A DNA stretch of 64,000 nt from Gelidibacter gilvus (GTDB lineage: Bacteria; Bacteroidota; Bacteroidia; Flavobacteriales; Flavobacteriaceae), in NCBI RefSeq assembly GCF_004115975.1, contig NZ_SDDZ01000008.1:62001-126000 (forward strand), given 5' to 3'. The translations under genes and the position numbers were made by a program. Below the pieces are notes generated by a model. It was given only the letters and a program-made list of their open reading frames with translations. It did no database searches and was not told the origin of the DNA. Shown here piece by piece: positions 36,901 through 45,771 of this stretch; the first letter of the stretch is position 1, and each line of letters begins with the position of its first letter.

Positions 36901-37139
36901 GTAGAATAGCCAACATAAGAGATTTCTAATTTATCTCCAGTTTTTGCCTCGATTTTGAAATTACCATCAAAATCTGTACTAACGCCCTTATTTGTGCCTA
37001 CTATTATTACAGTAGCACCAGGCAAGGATTCTCCTCCAGGTTCTTTCACAGTCCCTGTAATGCTTTTGTTCTGCGCAAAAGTAAATTGCACTACTAACAT
37101 CGCTAGGAATGTTAACATACTTCGTAATTTTACATTCAT
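33909..37139 (-). CDS. SusC/RagA-family TonB-linked outer-membrane transporter (first pair)
   Basis: This 1076-residue protein imports oligomers through the outer membrane with energy from TonB. Order of parts: signal peptide (MLVVQFTFAQ end), carboxypeptidase-regulatory-like beta-sandwich (ITGTVKEPGGESLPGATVII), a TonB-box-like DEVVVVAYG near residue 105, plug domain (LIVVDGVPFGG, DASASTLYGNRASNGVV), and a 22-strand barrel ending FTFGVNVGL. The plug and the NPSDIESMSVLKDASA segment are typical of SusC. It is the first gene of a two-gene unit. The gap upstream contains a decayed gene fragment, and no regulator such as an ECF sigma/anti-sigma pair is nearby. Confidence 0.96.
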   Translation of the reverse strand: MNVKLRSMLTFLAMLVVQFTFAQNKSITGTVKEPGGESLPGATVIIVGTNKGVSTDFDGNFKIEAKTGDKLEISYVGYSTQTITIDSKDNYLIELSIDNSLLDEVVVVAYGTASKESITGSISSVKSEAIAIRPVSNAAAALEGSAAGIQVNNTSGQPGDGVSIRIRGFTTINGSNSPLIVVDGVPFGGNLSDINPSDIESMSVLKDASASTLYGNRASNGVVMIQTKSGKGESNMNLSVKQGFFNRGIPEYDRIGPDDFMETMWKGYRNALLTDRPTLTVSEANALASGNLFDESLKLNIYNVPKDQLYTADGKLNPNAQILPGYAGDLNWYDGIERVGYRQEYNVNARNSNDKGGIYYSAGYLSEDGYIKKSDFDRFTARMNADYRPNDWLKYGLSLDGSHQKSSSLSATTGSSASFVNPFMYARNIAPIYPVHLHDPVTGEYLLDEQGNKLYDGGENTRGQYVGRHTVWENELNSQSSFRNTLHGQVFADFNFLSDFTFTIRGDLNVRNEENQSYNNAIIGDGAGNGGRASRSIYRYKNYTAQQILNWGRSFGDHNVEVIAGHESFYDNYNYLYGYKTTETFAGKEDLINFTEITQLYDYGVTYTTEGYFSRAKYNFNNKYYGEASFRRDGSSKFSKQKRWGNFWSVGASWIISKEDFFNVESIDDLKLRASYGQVGSDMGAGKYAYHALYNIAQNANLAALYKEQNGAEDLMWETSSSIGAALEGRAFDRVNFIIEYFDKRSDNLLFDINLPLSSGSTSTGSATSTITKNIGTISNSGLELTFDVDVVRNQDWRWKVGANATFMKNKIVRLPEENRENGLISGNFKRMEGRSIYDFYTYQFVGVDQMTGNALYKPDTEIYNVNGSNPEADPIPANFLTEINGEYYTTNTTYGIRDWSGSAIPDVFGSFNTEIGWKNFSLSGLFTYSIGGKTYDSSYSSLMAISGAPSALHVDILKSWNGVPDGMTDTSTNRIDPKGTPVVDFSRSSYNNATSNRFLQDGSYLVIKNINLSYKLPRQIVDKMTLKSMNFSVGVENLATFTKLKGMNPQQSFAGSSVNAFVTPRIFTFGVNVGL

Positions 37140-37326
37140 TGGTTTAAATTTTAGTTAATATAAGGGGCTAACATAAAAAATTTTTTAAACTTTTTAACAT
37201 TTCTACTGTATTTAACGTTTCAAAATAGAACAATCAACAAGTATTTTGAAACTAGCTATTGAAATATGCATTTTAATAGAATTGTTTGAATTATGGGTGT
37301 AGGATCGAGGGTTTAGGTTATGTGAT

Positions 37327-37532
37327 CTAAACTTTTGACCCAATTTTTAAACCTAAATGGTGGAAGTCATGATCCTTGGTTAATGGTAGTTTTTTAAGTC
37401 CTCCTGGATTCATTACATGGGGGTGGTAAATACCGGATCAAGTCTATAATACTTATAAAAATGTAGCGGATAGTCCTGAAAGAACTTTACAGTTCTTTCT
37501 TCATGTTCGAAATACTTATTATAGTCATCCAT
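37327..37532 (-). pseudogene. Frameshifted remnant of an unknown protein C-terminus
   Basis: On the minus strand an ATG at 37532 opens a 39-codon frame ending at 37413. Its first 33 residues (MDDYNKYFEHEERTVKFF onward to YYRLDP) continue sensibly in the next frame as GIYHPHVMNPGGLKKLPL and on to LGLKIGSKV with a stop at 37327. Adding one base at the CCGG near 37434 gives one uninterrupted 68-residue protein. The frame upstream of the ATG is closed by a stop, so this is only the end of a lost gene. I do not recognise the family. Confidence 0.5.
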
Positions 37533-37702
37533 TTTAAATGACTCCAGAACTTATTGTGTTGCCCCTAATTATTTTCAGGCTAGTTCTTGTCATTTTTAAG
37601 AAGATCTTCTTTTTGTATGTTTAATCTTAGCAGTTTCGTGATGGTCTTGCATTCGCAGATTTTATCTATTTTGATAACAATTGGATAGCATATAAAACAA
37701 AA

Positions 37703-37730
37703 AAAACCGCCTCTAGATCGAGACGGTTTT
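37703..37730 (-). terminator. Terminator of the second susC-susD operon
   Basis: AAAACCGCCTC and GAGACGGTTTT pair around a 6-base centre, with T runs following on the minus strand. Confidence 0.82.
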
Positions 37731-37787
37731 ATTTTTAGCTGAACTTTTTTATTTTACAGCTAGTATTTATAGACTAACATAAATTAA

Positions 37788-39353
37788 TTACCAGCCTGGA
37801 TTTTGTTCTTTTGCCAAGGTTGGGTTTGAATTCAGCTCTCGCTGTGGAATTGGCCATAAAAATCTGTAATCACTTCCAGGAATGGCAGCTTCACCAAAAG
37901 GACCAGTGTAAGGTGTTCCTAAAATGTAGTCTGAGGCCTTAGGGCTCGAATTTGCATATTTTGCTGGAATACCGTCCATTGGGACTAAATCATCCCCTTG
38001 AAGCCTGTGGATATCTGACCAACGTCTGCCTTCCATCAAAAACTCAATTCTGCGTTCTTTTATTATAGCGCCCACCATGGTTGCTGGCGTAGTAAATGAT
38101 GCTGCTGTATATGCTTCTGTTGTTGGATCTGCTAGAGATCTATTTCTAACCATATTTAGCAAGGTTAAAGATTCAGTTAAGTCTGGTGACGCCATTCTTG
38201 CGTGCGCTTCTGCCATGCTTAATAGAACTTCTGCGTAACGTATTATTGGAGCATAGTCAGTATAACTAATTATATCTTTATACTTGTTCGTGTATTTTCT
38301 ACCTCCAAACTCAAAAACCATCCCTGTTGGATCTAGTTTCTTAGCTTCGTCTTTGTAAGTTTCAGTTCTTCGTTTGTCAGTTGGCAACCAACTTGGGTCT
38401 CTCCAAATAATAGGGCTGATACTCACCAATTTTCTATTATTATATTGTGAAGCTAAAGCAGCATTCACACCAGGGTTATTACTTGCGGACATTAAAAGAG
38501 AGAAAATAGATTCACTATTACCAGAGTTGTCTAAAAAGACACCATTAGGATCGTCAGTTAAGCTATATTCACCAGCAAGTTTATTTCCCTCTGTTATAAC
38601 CTTCTCCCAATCTCTCATGTGAAGATATACACGTGTTTTAAAAGCAATGGCAGCATTTTTTGATGCTTTTATCAACTCAGTATTGGTTATTAAGTTTTCG
38701 GCATCATTTAAATCTTCTAACACTTTTTGATAGACTTCTGCTACCGTATTTCTGCCTTTTAGGATCTCGGCATCAATTTCTTCTTGCGTATCAACAGCTA
38801 CTACTCTATAAGGGATACCTGGATGGGTAGCTCCTGCAGAAAAATTGTATGGTCTTGCAAAGAAATTCAACAATTCAAAATGTGTAATGGCTCGTAAAAA
38901 TTTGGCTTGACCGATATAGTCATCAGCTTTTTCTTGAGTAATAATGCCACTCTCAACTGCTTTGGTAACACCATCTATAACAAGGTTTGCACGGCTGATT
39001 AATCTGTAACCATCAATCCAATAATACACGTTGTTTGCCGTTGAAGGGTTATAGGTTGATTGATAGGTAAATGCATAAAAGGACGCTTCGTTAACGACAT
39101 CTTCACCTCTGTTATCACCTTGCTCCACAAAGGCTGCTCCCCAGACATAACCACGAGGGTTGCCATCATACTCACCAAGGGCTGCGGCATTATACATTCC
39201 GTTGATGGAGCTTTCAATTAATGAAGGCGTAGAATAGGCTTGATCAATTGGAATATTATTGATGGGGCTCAAGTTTAAAAGAGCATCTTCTGAACATGAA
39301 ACCATTCCGATTCCAATGACAGTTACTGCTAAATATTTGAATATATTTTTCAT
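37788..39353 (-). CDS. SusD/RagB-family nutrient-binding outer-membrane lipoprotein (second pair)
   Basis: This 521-residue lipoprotein has the lipobox GMVSC near residue 21 when started at the ATG at 39353. That start avoids an overlap with the upstream susC stop and removes a non-signal N-terminal extension. The scaffold segments ANLVIDGVTKAVES and QAKFLRAITHFELLNFFARPY, IIRYAEVLLSMAEAHARM near residue 380, and KERRIEFLMEGRRWSDIHRL near residue 437 are all SusD landmarks. Together with the SusC encoded 10 bp upstream it forms a second importer. Sequence divergence from the first SusD suggests a different ligand. Confidence 0.95.
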   Translation of the reverse strand: MKNIFKYLAVTVIGIGMVSCSEDALLNLSPINNIPIDQAYSTPSLIESSINGMYNAAALGEYDGNPRGYVWGAAFVEQGDNRGEDVVNEASFYAFTYQSTYNPSTANNVYYWIDGYRLISRANLVIDGVTKAVESGIITQEKADDYIGQAKFLRAITHFELLNFFARPYNFSAGATHPGIPYRVVAVDTQEEIDAEILKGRNTVAEVYQKVLEDLNDAENLITNTELIKASKNAAIAFKTRVYLHMRDWEKVITEGNKLAGEYSLTDDPNGVFLDNSGNSESIFSLLMSASNNPGVNAALASQYNNRKLVSISPIIWRDPSWLPTDKRRTETYKDEAKKLDPTGMVFEFGGRKYTNKYKDIISYTDYAPIIRYAEVLLSMAEAHARMASPDLTESLTLLNMVRNRSLADPTTEAYTAASFTTPATMVGAIIKERRIEFLMEGRRWSDIHRLQGDDLVPMDGIPAKYANSSPKASDYILGTPYTGPFGEAAIPGSDYRFLWPIPQRELNSNPTLAKEQNPGW

Positions 39354-39363
39354 TTTTTTAATA

Positions 39364-42300
39364 TTATAAATTAACATTTAATCCTACGGATAAAATTCTA
39401 GCTCTAGGAGTTCCGTTATAATCCACGCCTCCAGTTTCCATTTCTGGGTTTAAACCTTTGTAGTCAGTTATGCTCAGTAAATTTTGTCCTTGAACAAAGA
39501 TTCTGAACATGTCAACTTTAATTCTGTCCGTAAATGACTTTGGAACTTGATAACCTAAAGTTAGGTTGTCCAAGTTGATGAAATCACCATTTTCAACAAA
39601 CCTTGTAGTTGCACTACCTGCAAAATTGATGAAATTGGCTTTGCCAGCCCATAATTTAGGCGTCACACCATCTCCTGGGTTTTCTGGGCTTTGCCATCTT
39701 CCTAACATCTCTTTGCTACTGTTATTTAATGATTGGTTGGCCAATTCTCTACGTGTCGCGTTGAAAACCTTGTTACCACCACTAAAACGGAACATAAAGC
39801 TTAAGTCAAAACTTTTGTAAGTGAATTTATTAATAAGTGCGCCATAATAGGTTGGAATCGTAGTTCCTAAAATCACACGATCTTCACTCGCACTCAATGA
39901 TGCTGATGTGGTTACATCAGTAGGGTTGCTAGGGTCGAAAACATAATATTGACTATTCGTTATATTTGCTTGAACCAAAGTGCCATTAGTTTTATGGTAT
40001 ACTGGGTTTCCATTGGATGGGTTCACCCCCCAATATCTATAACCATAAAGAGAGTTAAGAGACTCACCTTCTCTAATAAGCAGGTTCTCTCCAATTATTC
40101 CGCCAAATGTTCCTCCTGGAATGTCTTGACCTTTTGGAGTGCTCACCACTTTATTTTTATCTAAAGTTAAATTGGCAGTAATGTTCCAGCTGAAATTTTC
40201 GTTGGAAACTGCTCTGTAGTCTACCCCAAATTCGTAGCCTTTGTTGCTCATGGAGCCAATGTTCTGTTTGATTCTATTGTCAGGAATACCTAAGGATTCA
40301 GGAATTGGAACGTTAAGGATTAAGCCGTCAATATCATTGTTATAGTAATCGAAATTGACTCTAAGTTTATTATTGAATAATGCAAGGTCTAAACCAAAAT
40401 CCGTCTTTTGACTAGTTTCCCAAAGTAACTCTCCACTACCTAATTGTGAGAACACAATGCCGTTCATATTACCATATTTTGATGCTCTTGCCAAATTTAA
40501 GTAAGGATAACTTCCAATTTCCGTGTTTCCTACTTCTGAATAAGAACCTCTTATTTTAAATTCGTTAATGGTGCCTCTCAAATTACTGAAAAATTCCTCA
40601 TTGGCAATATTCCATCCCGCAGAGTAACCGGTGAAGTTATGCCACCTTGTTTCTGGGCTCAGTTTTGAAATCCCATCACGTCTAATAGATCCTTGAAGAA
40701 AGTATTTTTGTTTGTAGTTATAGCTCAATCGACCTATGTATGACATTATACCATTTTCAGTTACCCCACCTCCAGATTCTTGCGTACCGTAAGCGTTTGA
40801 AACAAGATTTTGATTGTAAAATTCATCTAACAAATTTGTTCCTGTTCCAAAAAACGATTCATTTCTATCCTTTTGGTATTCGGCAACTAGGGTTAGGCCA
40901 AAATTATGCGCATCATTGAATGATTTATTATAACTTAAAATGTTTTGGATGTTCCAACGCATCAAATCATTATGATTATTTGTAAGAAGACCATTGGCGC
41001 CTCGGCCGTCACCATGTTTAGGGTTTCTATATTGGAATCCTTTTGTTAATGGATTATCGGCACTGGCTTGAAATCTGTAATTTAATCCTTCAAATAAATC
41101 GATTGAAGCAAATGTGTTTACAATCGTTCTACTTACTCTAGATTGAATTTTGTTGTATGCCAATACATAAGCAATGTTTGGAATGTTATCTCCCACTGGT
41201 GCTAAGTTATCCCAAGGGCCAACATTGCCGCCATCTGCAGAGAAGTTATAACCTGAAGCACTGTTAGGATCAAAAATCGGCGTGTTTGGTAGTTGTCTGA
41301 TCGCGTTAAATATATTTCCCGACAAAGAGTTGAGGCCTGTATTTAAACCAGTATAGGACGTTCTCGTAACAGCAATGCTACCACCAATTGTTAGCCATTT
41401 ATTGACTTTGTGCTCTAAGTTTGATCTTAAATTATAACGGGTCATACCGTTAGCTACCGCAACCCCTTGTTGGTCAGTATAGCCCATTGAGAAAAAGTAT
41501 TTAGTGCTTTCTGTGCCTCCATTAAATGAAAGATTATGATCGGTTTGAAAGGCGCTATTATTTAAAACAGCCTTTTGCCAATCTGTATTATAAACACTAC
41601 CAACTGCCCAAGGAGTTTGGTTTGCATTGGTACGCTTTTCATTGGCAATAACTAAAAAGTCTGGAGTTTCCAAAAGATCGAAAGTTTTCACAGCTGCGGC
41701 GAAACCGGTAACATTACTGTAGCTTACTTTCATGTCCCCTAACTTTCCTTTTTTAGTAGTAATTAAGATTACCCCATTGGCAGCTCTTGATCCATAAATT
41801 GCTGTTGCTGCACCATCCTTTAAGATTTCGAAAGATTCAATGTCATTTGGATTGATGTCTGCTAAGCCGTTTGTTGAGGTAGAGCCTCCAATATCACCTG
41901 AATAAATAGGCATCCCATCAACAACAATAAGCGGAGAGGTACCAGAACCAATAGAGGAAATGCCTCTAATTCTGACTCTTGGTGCCTCACCGATAATTCC
42001 GTTGTTGGCAGTTACTTGAACCCCAGCAGCTCTACCTGCAAGTTGCGACTCAAAACTTGGCGTTACCAAGCCTTGGATGTCAGATCCAGAGATACTTGAA
42101 ATAGCACCGGTTACTTCAGATTTCTTTTGGACACCGTAACCTACAACGATGACTTCATCCAAAACTGCGGCGTCTTCCGCCATGGTCACATTGATTGTGT
42201 TTGATGCTCCCACGGTCGCTTCTTGAGCTTTTAATCCCACATAAGTGAATGAAAGAATATCACCCGCTTTTGCGTTTATAGAATACTTACCGTCAAAATC

Positions 42301-42465
42301 GGTTTGTGTTCCAGAGGTTGTTCCCTTGACCAAGATGTTTACTCCAGGCAATGGTAAACCAGATTCATCAGAAACTGTACCTGATATGGATTTTTGTTGC
42401 GCAAATGCTATCTGTGCAACGAACACTAAACAAAGTGTTAAAATTAGACTGATTTTTGTTTTCAT
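39364..42465 (-). CDS. SusC/RagA-family TonB-linked outer-membrane transporter (second pair)
   Basis: This 1033-residue transporter has a signal peptide ending near QIAFA, a carboxypeptidase-regulatory-like domain (SISGTVSDESGLPLPGVNIL), the TonB-box-like DEVIVVGYG near residue 102, and the plug with PLIVVDGMPIYSG and AATAIYGSRAANGVI. The barrel ends ILSVGLNVNL. It is encoded immediately upstream of its SusD partner. It is a paralogue of, but clearly divergent from, the SusC at 33909. The region upstream is 862 bp long and contains decayed coding sequence. Confidence 0.96.
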   Translation of the reverse strand: MKTKISLILTLCLVFVAQIAFAQQKSISGTVSDESGLPLPGVNILVKGTTSGTQTDFDGKYSINAKAGDILSFTYVGLKAQEATVGASNTINVTMAEDAAVLDEVIVVGYGVQKKSEVTGAISSISGSDIQGLVTPSFESQLAGRAAGVQVTANNGIIGEAPRVRIRGISSIGSGTSPLIVVDGMPIYSGDIGGSTSTNGLADINPNDIESFEILKDGAATAIYGSRAANGVILITTKKGKLGDMKVSYSNVTGFAAAVKTFDLLETPDFLVIANEKRTNANQTPWAVGSVYNTDWQKAVLNNSAFQTDHNLSFNGGTESTKYFFSMGYTDQQGVAVANGMTRYNLRSNLEHKVNKWLTIGGSIAVTRTSYTGLNTGLNSLSGNIFNAIRQLPNTPIFDPNSASGYNFSADGGNVGPWDNLAPVGDNIPNIAYVLAYNKIQSRVSRTIVNTFASIDLFEGLNYRFQASADNPLTKGFQYRNPKHGDGRGANGLLTNNHNDLMRWNIQNILSYNKSFNDAHNFGLTLVAEYQKDRNESFFGTGTNLLDEFYNQNLVSNAYGTQESGGGVTENGIMSYIGRLSYNYKQKYFLQGSIRRDGISKLSPETRWHNFTGYSAGWNIANEEFFSNLRGTINEFKIRGSYSEVGNTEIGSYPYLNLARASKYGNMNGIVFSQLGSGELLWETSQKTDFGLDLALFNNKLRVNFDYYNNDIDGLILNVPIPESLGIPDNRIKQNIGSMSNKGYEFGVDYRAVSNENFSWNITANLTLDKNKVVSTPKGQDIPGGTFGGIIGENLLIREGESLNSLYGYRYWGVNPSNGNPVYHKTNGTLVQANITNSQYYVFDPSNPTDVTTSASLSASEDRVILGTTIPTYYGALINKFTYKSFDLSFMFRFSGGNKVFNATRRELANQSLNNSSKEMLGRWQSPENPGDGVTPKLWAGKANFINFAGSATTRFVENGDFINLDNLTLGYQVPKSFTDRIKVDMFRIFVQGQNLLSITDYKGLNPEMETGGVDYNGTPRARILSVGLNVNL

Positions 42466-43036
42466 TTATAAAATGGTTAGAATTATGGCAACAAATGAAC
42501 AGAATAATTATATATAAAACAATAGCTAATGTTAATTAACTGTAAAAACTACATGCCCAAATGTTAAAAACAGTTAATTCCTTAATTTATAAAATCATAT
42601 ATTAAGTTTTAAGGCGTTAAAAACCAGATAGTTGAGTATAATTATTTTGATTTGGTTACAAAGATGTTAAAGCTTTGTAATTGTTGATATGTTTTTTAAT
42701 TTTTTATATTGTATTGATAATCAATTATATAAGTTGAATTATAATAAGTTTCGTTTATTGTGATGTTTTAGTATAAAGAAACAGAATTCATTAACCTCGT
42801 AGTCAGATCATTAGGTGGTTCATGCTCCTTACGGACTTCCTGTTATTGTGTTGATTAAGCAACAAATAGCATTGGTAGTTTAATATAGATCCTTGTTAGA
42901 TTAACATGATTTGAAGTTAATACTAGCCCTATTATACTTATTAATGATATGGATAATTAGCATTATATTGATTTATTAGCCTTTATATTGGAATTATAGT
43001 GATTTTGAAATGGTCTTTTTAATAAAATGGTAATGA

Positions 43037-43254
43037 TTAATTTGTGGAGTTGAAGTTGACTACTCTGAAAAGGCATATAATTATGAGATCGATAAATCCG
43101 AAGAATTCAATTAGTTATATAGAGAAAAGTTCGAAATAGGAAAGGTATTGAATTCTACATAATGCGAGACTTATATAATGATAGCGTTAGATCTAAAGTT
43201 TCTCAGGGAATTAAAGCTAAAGATATTGTGGGCGTCTGGTCTTTAGGGTTGTAG
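43037..43254 (+). pseudogene. Decayed ORF, possibly the C-terminus of a DUF1343-type (exo-N-acetylmuramidase-like) protein
   Basis: Two fragments in different frames read as protein. The first is GVEVDYSEKAYNYEIDKSEEF (21 residues in two parts: GVEVDYSEKAY and NYEIDKSEEF), ended by TAG. The second begins about 43123 and ends at 43254 with the segment DSVRSKVSQGIKAKDIVGVW. The pattern of an Arg, a Gly seven residues later, then a hydrophobic-acidic stretch and Trp recalls the end of DUF1343 proteins. This is from memory and weak. The frames contain stops and no intact gene is possible. Confidence 0.35.
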
Positions 43255-43277
43255 ATTACTTGTGAAGAATAAAAAAA

Positions 43278-43297
43278 GCCACTTAACTAAAGTGGCT
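43278..43297 (-). terminator. Terminator of the aminotransferase gene
   Basis: AGCCACTT and AAGTGGCT pair around a 4-base loop, and seven T residues follow on the minus strand, 30 bp after the stop. Confidence 0.8.
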
Positions 43298-43327
43298 ATT
43301 AATATATTTATTTGGTCGCTATGTTAT

Positions 43328-44512
43328 TTAATTAACTGCAGCTTTGATGCGTGCCATCGCTTCCACAATCTGATCTTGTGAAGCTGCGTAAGAAAGTCTG
43401 ATGCAATCTGGATTTCCGAATGCACCGCCGTCAACTGTGGCTACAAGTGCTTCTTCGAGCAAATACAAAGAGAAATCGGCAGCATTATTAATAGTTTTCC
43501 CTCTCAATGTCTTGCCAAAATAATAGGATATATTTGGAAATACATAAAATGCGCCTTCAGGGATGTTGGTTTTAAAACCTTCAACGTCTTTAAGTAAATC
43601 AAGAACCAGATCACGACGAACTTTAAATTCGTCAATCATAAACTGAACTCTAGATGGCGACTCATTTAAAGCGGTAATAACAGCCCGTTGGGCAATGCTA
43701 TTGGCACCACTGGTTATTTGACCTTGCATTTTATTGCAGGCACGTGCAAATATTTCAGGACCTCCCATATACCCAATCCGCCATCCGGTCATAGCAAATG
43801 CTTTTGAAACGCCGTTAATGGTAATCGTACGGTCGTACATATCTTCAAATCCTGCCATGCTTGCATGTTTGCCGACAAAATTGATGTGTTCATAAATTTC
43901 GTCAGAGACTACAATAATATGAGGATGTTTTAACAAGACATCGGCTAATCCACGTAATTCTTCCTTGCTATACACAGAACCACTCGGGTTGCACGGCGAA
44001 CTGTACCAAAGCATTTTTGTTTTAGGCGTAATGGCAGCCTCCAATTGCTCTGGTGTCATCTTAAAATCAGTGGCAATAGTTGTGGGTACTTCAACAGGTA
44101 TGCCGTCATTTAGTTTTACCAAATCGGCATAGCTCACCCAATACGGACAAGGGATAATCACCTCGTCACCCTTATTGATTAATATGGCAGCAACATTTGC
44201 AAGCGATTGTTTGGCGCCTGTTGATACTACAATTTGACTGCGATTGTACGTTAGACCATTGTCGCGCTTGAACTTTTTGATGATGGCATCTTTAAGCTCT
44301 ACATAACCGTCCACTGGCGTGTAGGAGCTGTAGTTGTCATGGATGGCTTGTATGGCGGCCTCTTTTATATAGTCTGGCGTATTGAAATCTGGTTCGCCTA
44401 AGCTTAAACCAATGATGTCTTTTCCTTCTGCCCTTAATTCTCTGGCTTTAGCGGCCATTTCTAAAGTTGCAGAGGTAGACATGTTTAGAATTCTATCTGA
44501 AAGTAAGTTCAT
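43328..44512 (-). CDS. Aspartate-type aminotransferase (class I, pyridoxal phosphate)
   Basis: This 394-residue enzyme transfers amino groups between aspartate-like amino acids and 2-oxoglutarate. The N-terminal half has LSLGEPDFNTPDYI near residue 36 and the cofactor-binding STGAKQSLANV near residue 101. YSSPCNPSG near residue 170 and the Schiff-base lysine in GVSKAFAMTGWRIGYMGG near residue 236 follow. A C-terminal Arg in CIRLSYAAS binds the carboxylate. This is the AspC/PatA subgroup Ib, which in some bacteria also acts on prephenate. It is the downstream neighbour of a desaturase gene, 13 bp away, though a metabolic link is not obvious. Confidence 0.9.
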   Translation of the reverse strand: MNLLSDRILNMSTSATLEMAAKARELRAEGKDIIGLSLGEPDFNTPDYIKEAAIQAIHDNYSSYTPVDGYVELKDAIIKKFKRDNGLTYNRSQIVVSTGAKQSLANVAAILINKGDEVIIPCPYWVSYADLVKLNDGIPVEVPTTIATDFKMTPEQLEAAITPKTKMLWYSSPCNPSGSVYSKEELRGLADVLLKHPHIIVVSDEIYEHINFVGKHASMAGFEDMYDRTITINGVSKAFAMTGWRIGYMGGPEIFARACNKMQGQITSGANSIAQRAVITALNESPSRVQFMIDEFKVRRDLVLDLLKDVEGFKTNIPEGAFYVFPNISYYFGKTLRGKTINNAADFSLYLLEEALVATVDGGAFGNPDCIRLSYAASQDQIVEAMARIKAAVN

Positions 44513-44525
44513 TTAAAAGTAGTGA

Positions 44526-45626
44526 TTAAGCTTGTATTGCAGGTTTTAGTCCCATTTCTTTTAAGTGTCTGAAATGTGCTATGATTGCTTTGCGTGTAGT
44601 TTCGTACTCTTTGTACGGAAGATCAAATTCTAGCGCAGTCGCTTTGACTATTTTTGAAATATTAGAATAGTGAACGTGACTGATGTGTGGGAAAATATGA
44701 TGTTCTACTTGATGGTTCAACCCACCAGTAAACCAGTTTACAATTTTATTGTTAGTACCAAAATTGACAGTAGTCAATAATTGATGGATTGCCCAAGTGT
44801 TTTTCATGGTACCATTTTCTGCCGGTAGAGGCATTTCAGCATCTTCCATAACATGCGCCAACTGAAACACAACACTTAAAATAAGTCCAGCAACATAGTG
44901 CATTACAAAGAATCCGAGCAATACTTTCCACCAGGCAATGTCCGTAAATACCAATGGAACAACAATCCAGATGGAAACGTAAATTATTTTTGAAATAACC
45001 AATTTGCTCCATTCCGTTGCAGGATTAGGGAATTTACCGTATGATAATTTACGCTTCATATAGCGCTTCATTTGAAGAAAATCAGTAGTAATGGCCCAGT
45101 TTATGGTCAAGAGGCCGTAAAGTAATACCGAATAATAATGTTGGAATTTGTGATGTTTGTGCCATTTGGCATGCTTTGAAAAACGTAAGATTCTCCCTGC
45201 TTCCAAATCTTCATCATGTCCGTGAATGTTGGTGTATGTGTGATGGAGTACATTATGTTGAACCTTCCAATTGTAAACGTTTCCAGCCAAAATGTAAATG
45301 CTGCTTCCCATTAAACGGTTGATCCATTCTTTGTTTGAAAAGGCACCGTGATTGCCATCGTGCATCACATTCATGCCAACTCCGGCCATTCCAATACCCA
45401 TGACAATCGTTAACAACAACATTGACCATCCTGGTAAATCAAGTGTAAGGATTAAAAAATAAGGCGTTAGAAACAGGGTAAACATCACCACCGTTTTTAC
45501 CCATATTTTCCAGTTTCCAGTTCGTCTTATATTGTTGTCTTTGAAGTAATCATTGACGCGTTTGTTAAGTGTTCTGAAAAACTTTGTAGAATCATTTCTA
45601 GAGAAGGATAGAGTTTGTTGTGTCAT
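44526..45626 (-). CDS. Acyl-CoA/acyl-lipid fatty acid desaturase
   Basis: This 366-residue di-iron membrane enzyme introduces a double bond into fatty acyl chains, adjusting membrane fluidity. It has two pairs of hydrophobic helices and three histidine boxes. These are HDGNHG near residue 93, HHTYTNIHGHDED near residue 127, and QVEHHIFPHISHVHY near residue 305 (the H/QXXHH type typical of front-end or linoleoyl-type desaturases). I chose the ATG at 45626 (MTQQTLSF) over the one at 45662 because a -7 element at 45681-45688 leaves a more normal leader. Confidence 0.9.
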   Translation of the reverse strand: MTQQTLSFSRNDSTKFFRTLNKRVNDYFKDNNIRRTGNWKIWVKTVVMFTLFLTPYFLILTLDLPGWSMLLLTIVMGIGMAGVGMNVMHDGNHGAFSNKEWINRLMGSSIYILAGNVYNWKVQHNVLHHTYTNIHGHDEDLEAGRILRFSKHAKWHKHHKFQHYYSVLLYGLLTINWAITTDFLQMKRYMKRKLSYGKFPNPATEWSKLVISKIIYVSIWIVVPLVFTDIAWWKVLLGFFVMHYVAGLILSVVFQLAHVMEDAEMPLPAENGTMKNTWAIHQLLTTVNFGTNNKIVNWFTGGLNHQVEHHIFPHISHVHYSNISKIVKATALEFDLPYKEYETTRKAIIAHFRHLKEMGLKPAIQA

Positions 45627-45680
45627 GGTATTATATTTTGCTATGATAAGGTCAAAAATCACGCCATCATATTAATTGAG

Positions 45681-45688
45681 CAAAGATA
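45681..45688 (-). promoter_or_regulatory. Bacteroidota -7 element of the desaturase gene
   Basis: The minus strand reads TATCTTTG, an exact TAnnTTTG match 54 bp upstream of the chosen ATG. It lies in a short divergent region shared with rsmG. Confidence 0.5.
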
Positions 45689-45746
45689 ATCAATTATTGT
45701 TTTGCACTTGGTGCTAATATGCTAAAAATATCCATGTAAAAATGAC

Positions 45747-45754
45747 TAATTTTG
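45747..45754 (+). promoter_or_regulatory. Bacteroidota -7 element of rsmG
   Basis: TAATTTTG is an exact TAnnTTTG match. It lies after the ATG at 45742, which therefore should not be the start. The next ATG at 45772 fits. Confidence 0.5.
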
Positions 45755-45771
45755 TTGAAAATTTAGAAATA

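Larger units (their letters stand above)
37140..37787. other. 648-bp gap between the two SusCD pairs
   Basis: The gap must contain the promoter of the first susC, but no exact -7 element is seen. It holds a frameshifted gene remnant (37327-37532) and the terminator of the second pair (37703-37730). Confidence 0.6.
42466..43327. other. 862-bp gap upstream of the second susC
   Basis: The gap is very AT-rich in its first 300 bp. Its last part holds a broken ORF (43037-43254) and the terminator of the aminotransferase gene (43278-43297). No exact promoter for susC was found. The minus strand has a near match, CATCTTTG, around 42660. Confidence 0.55.
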
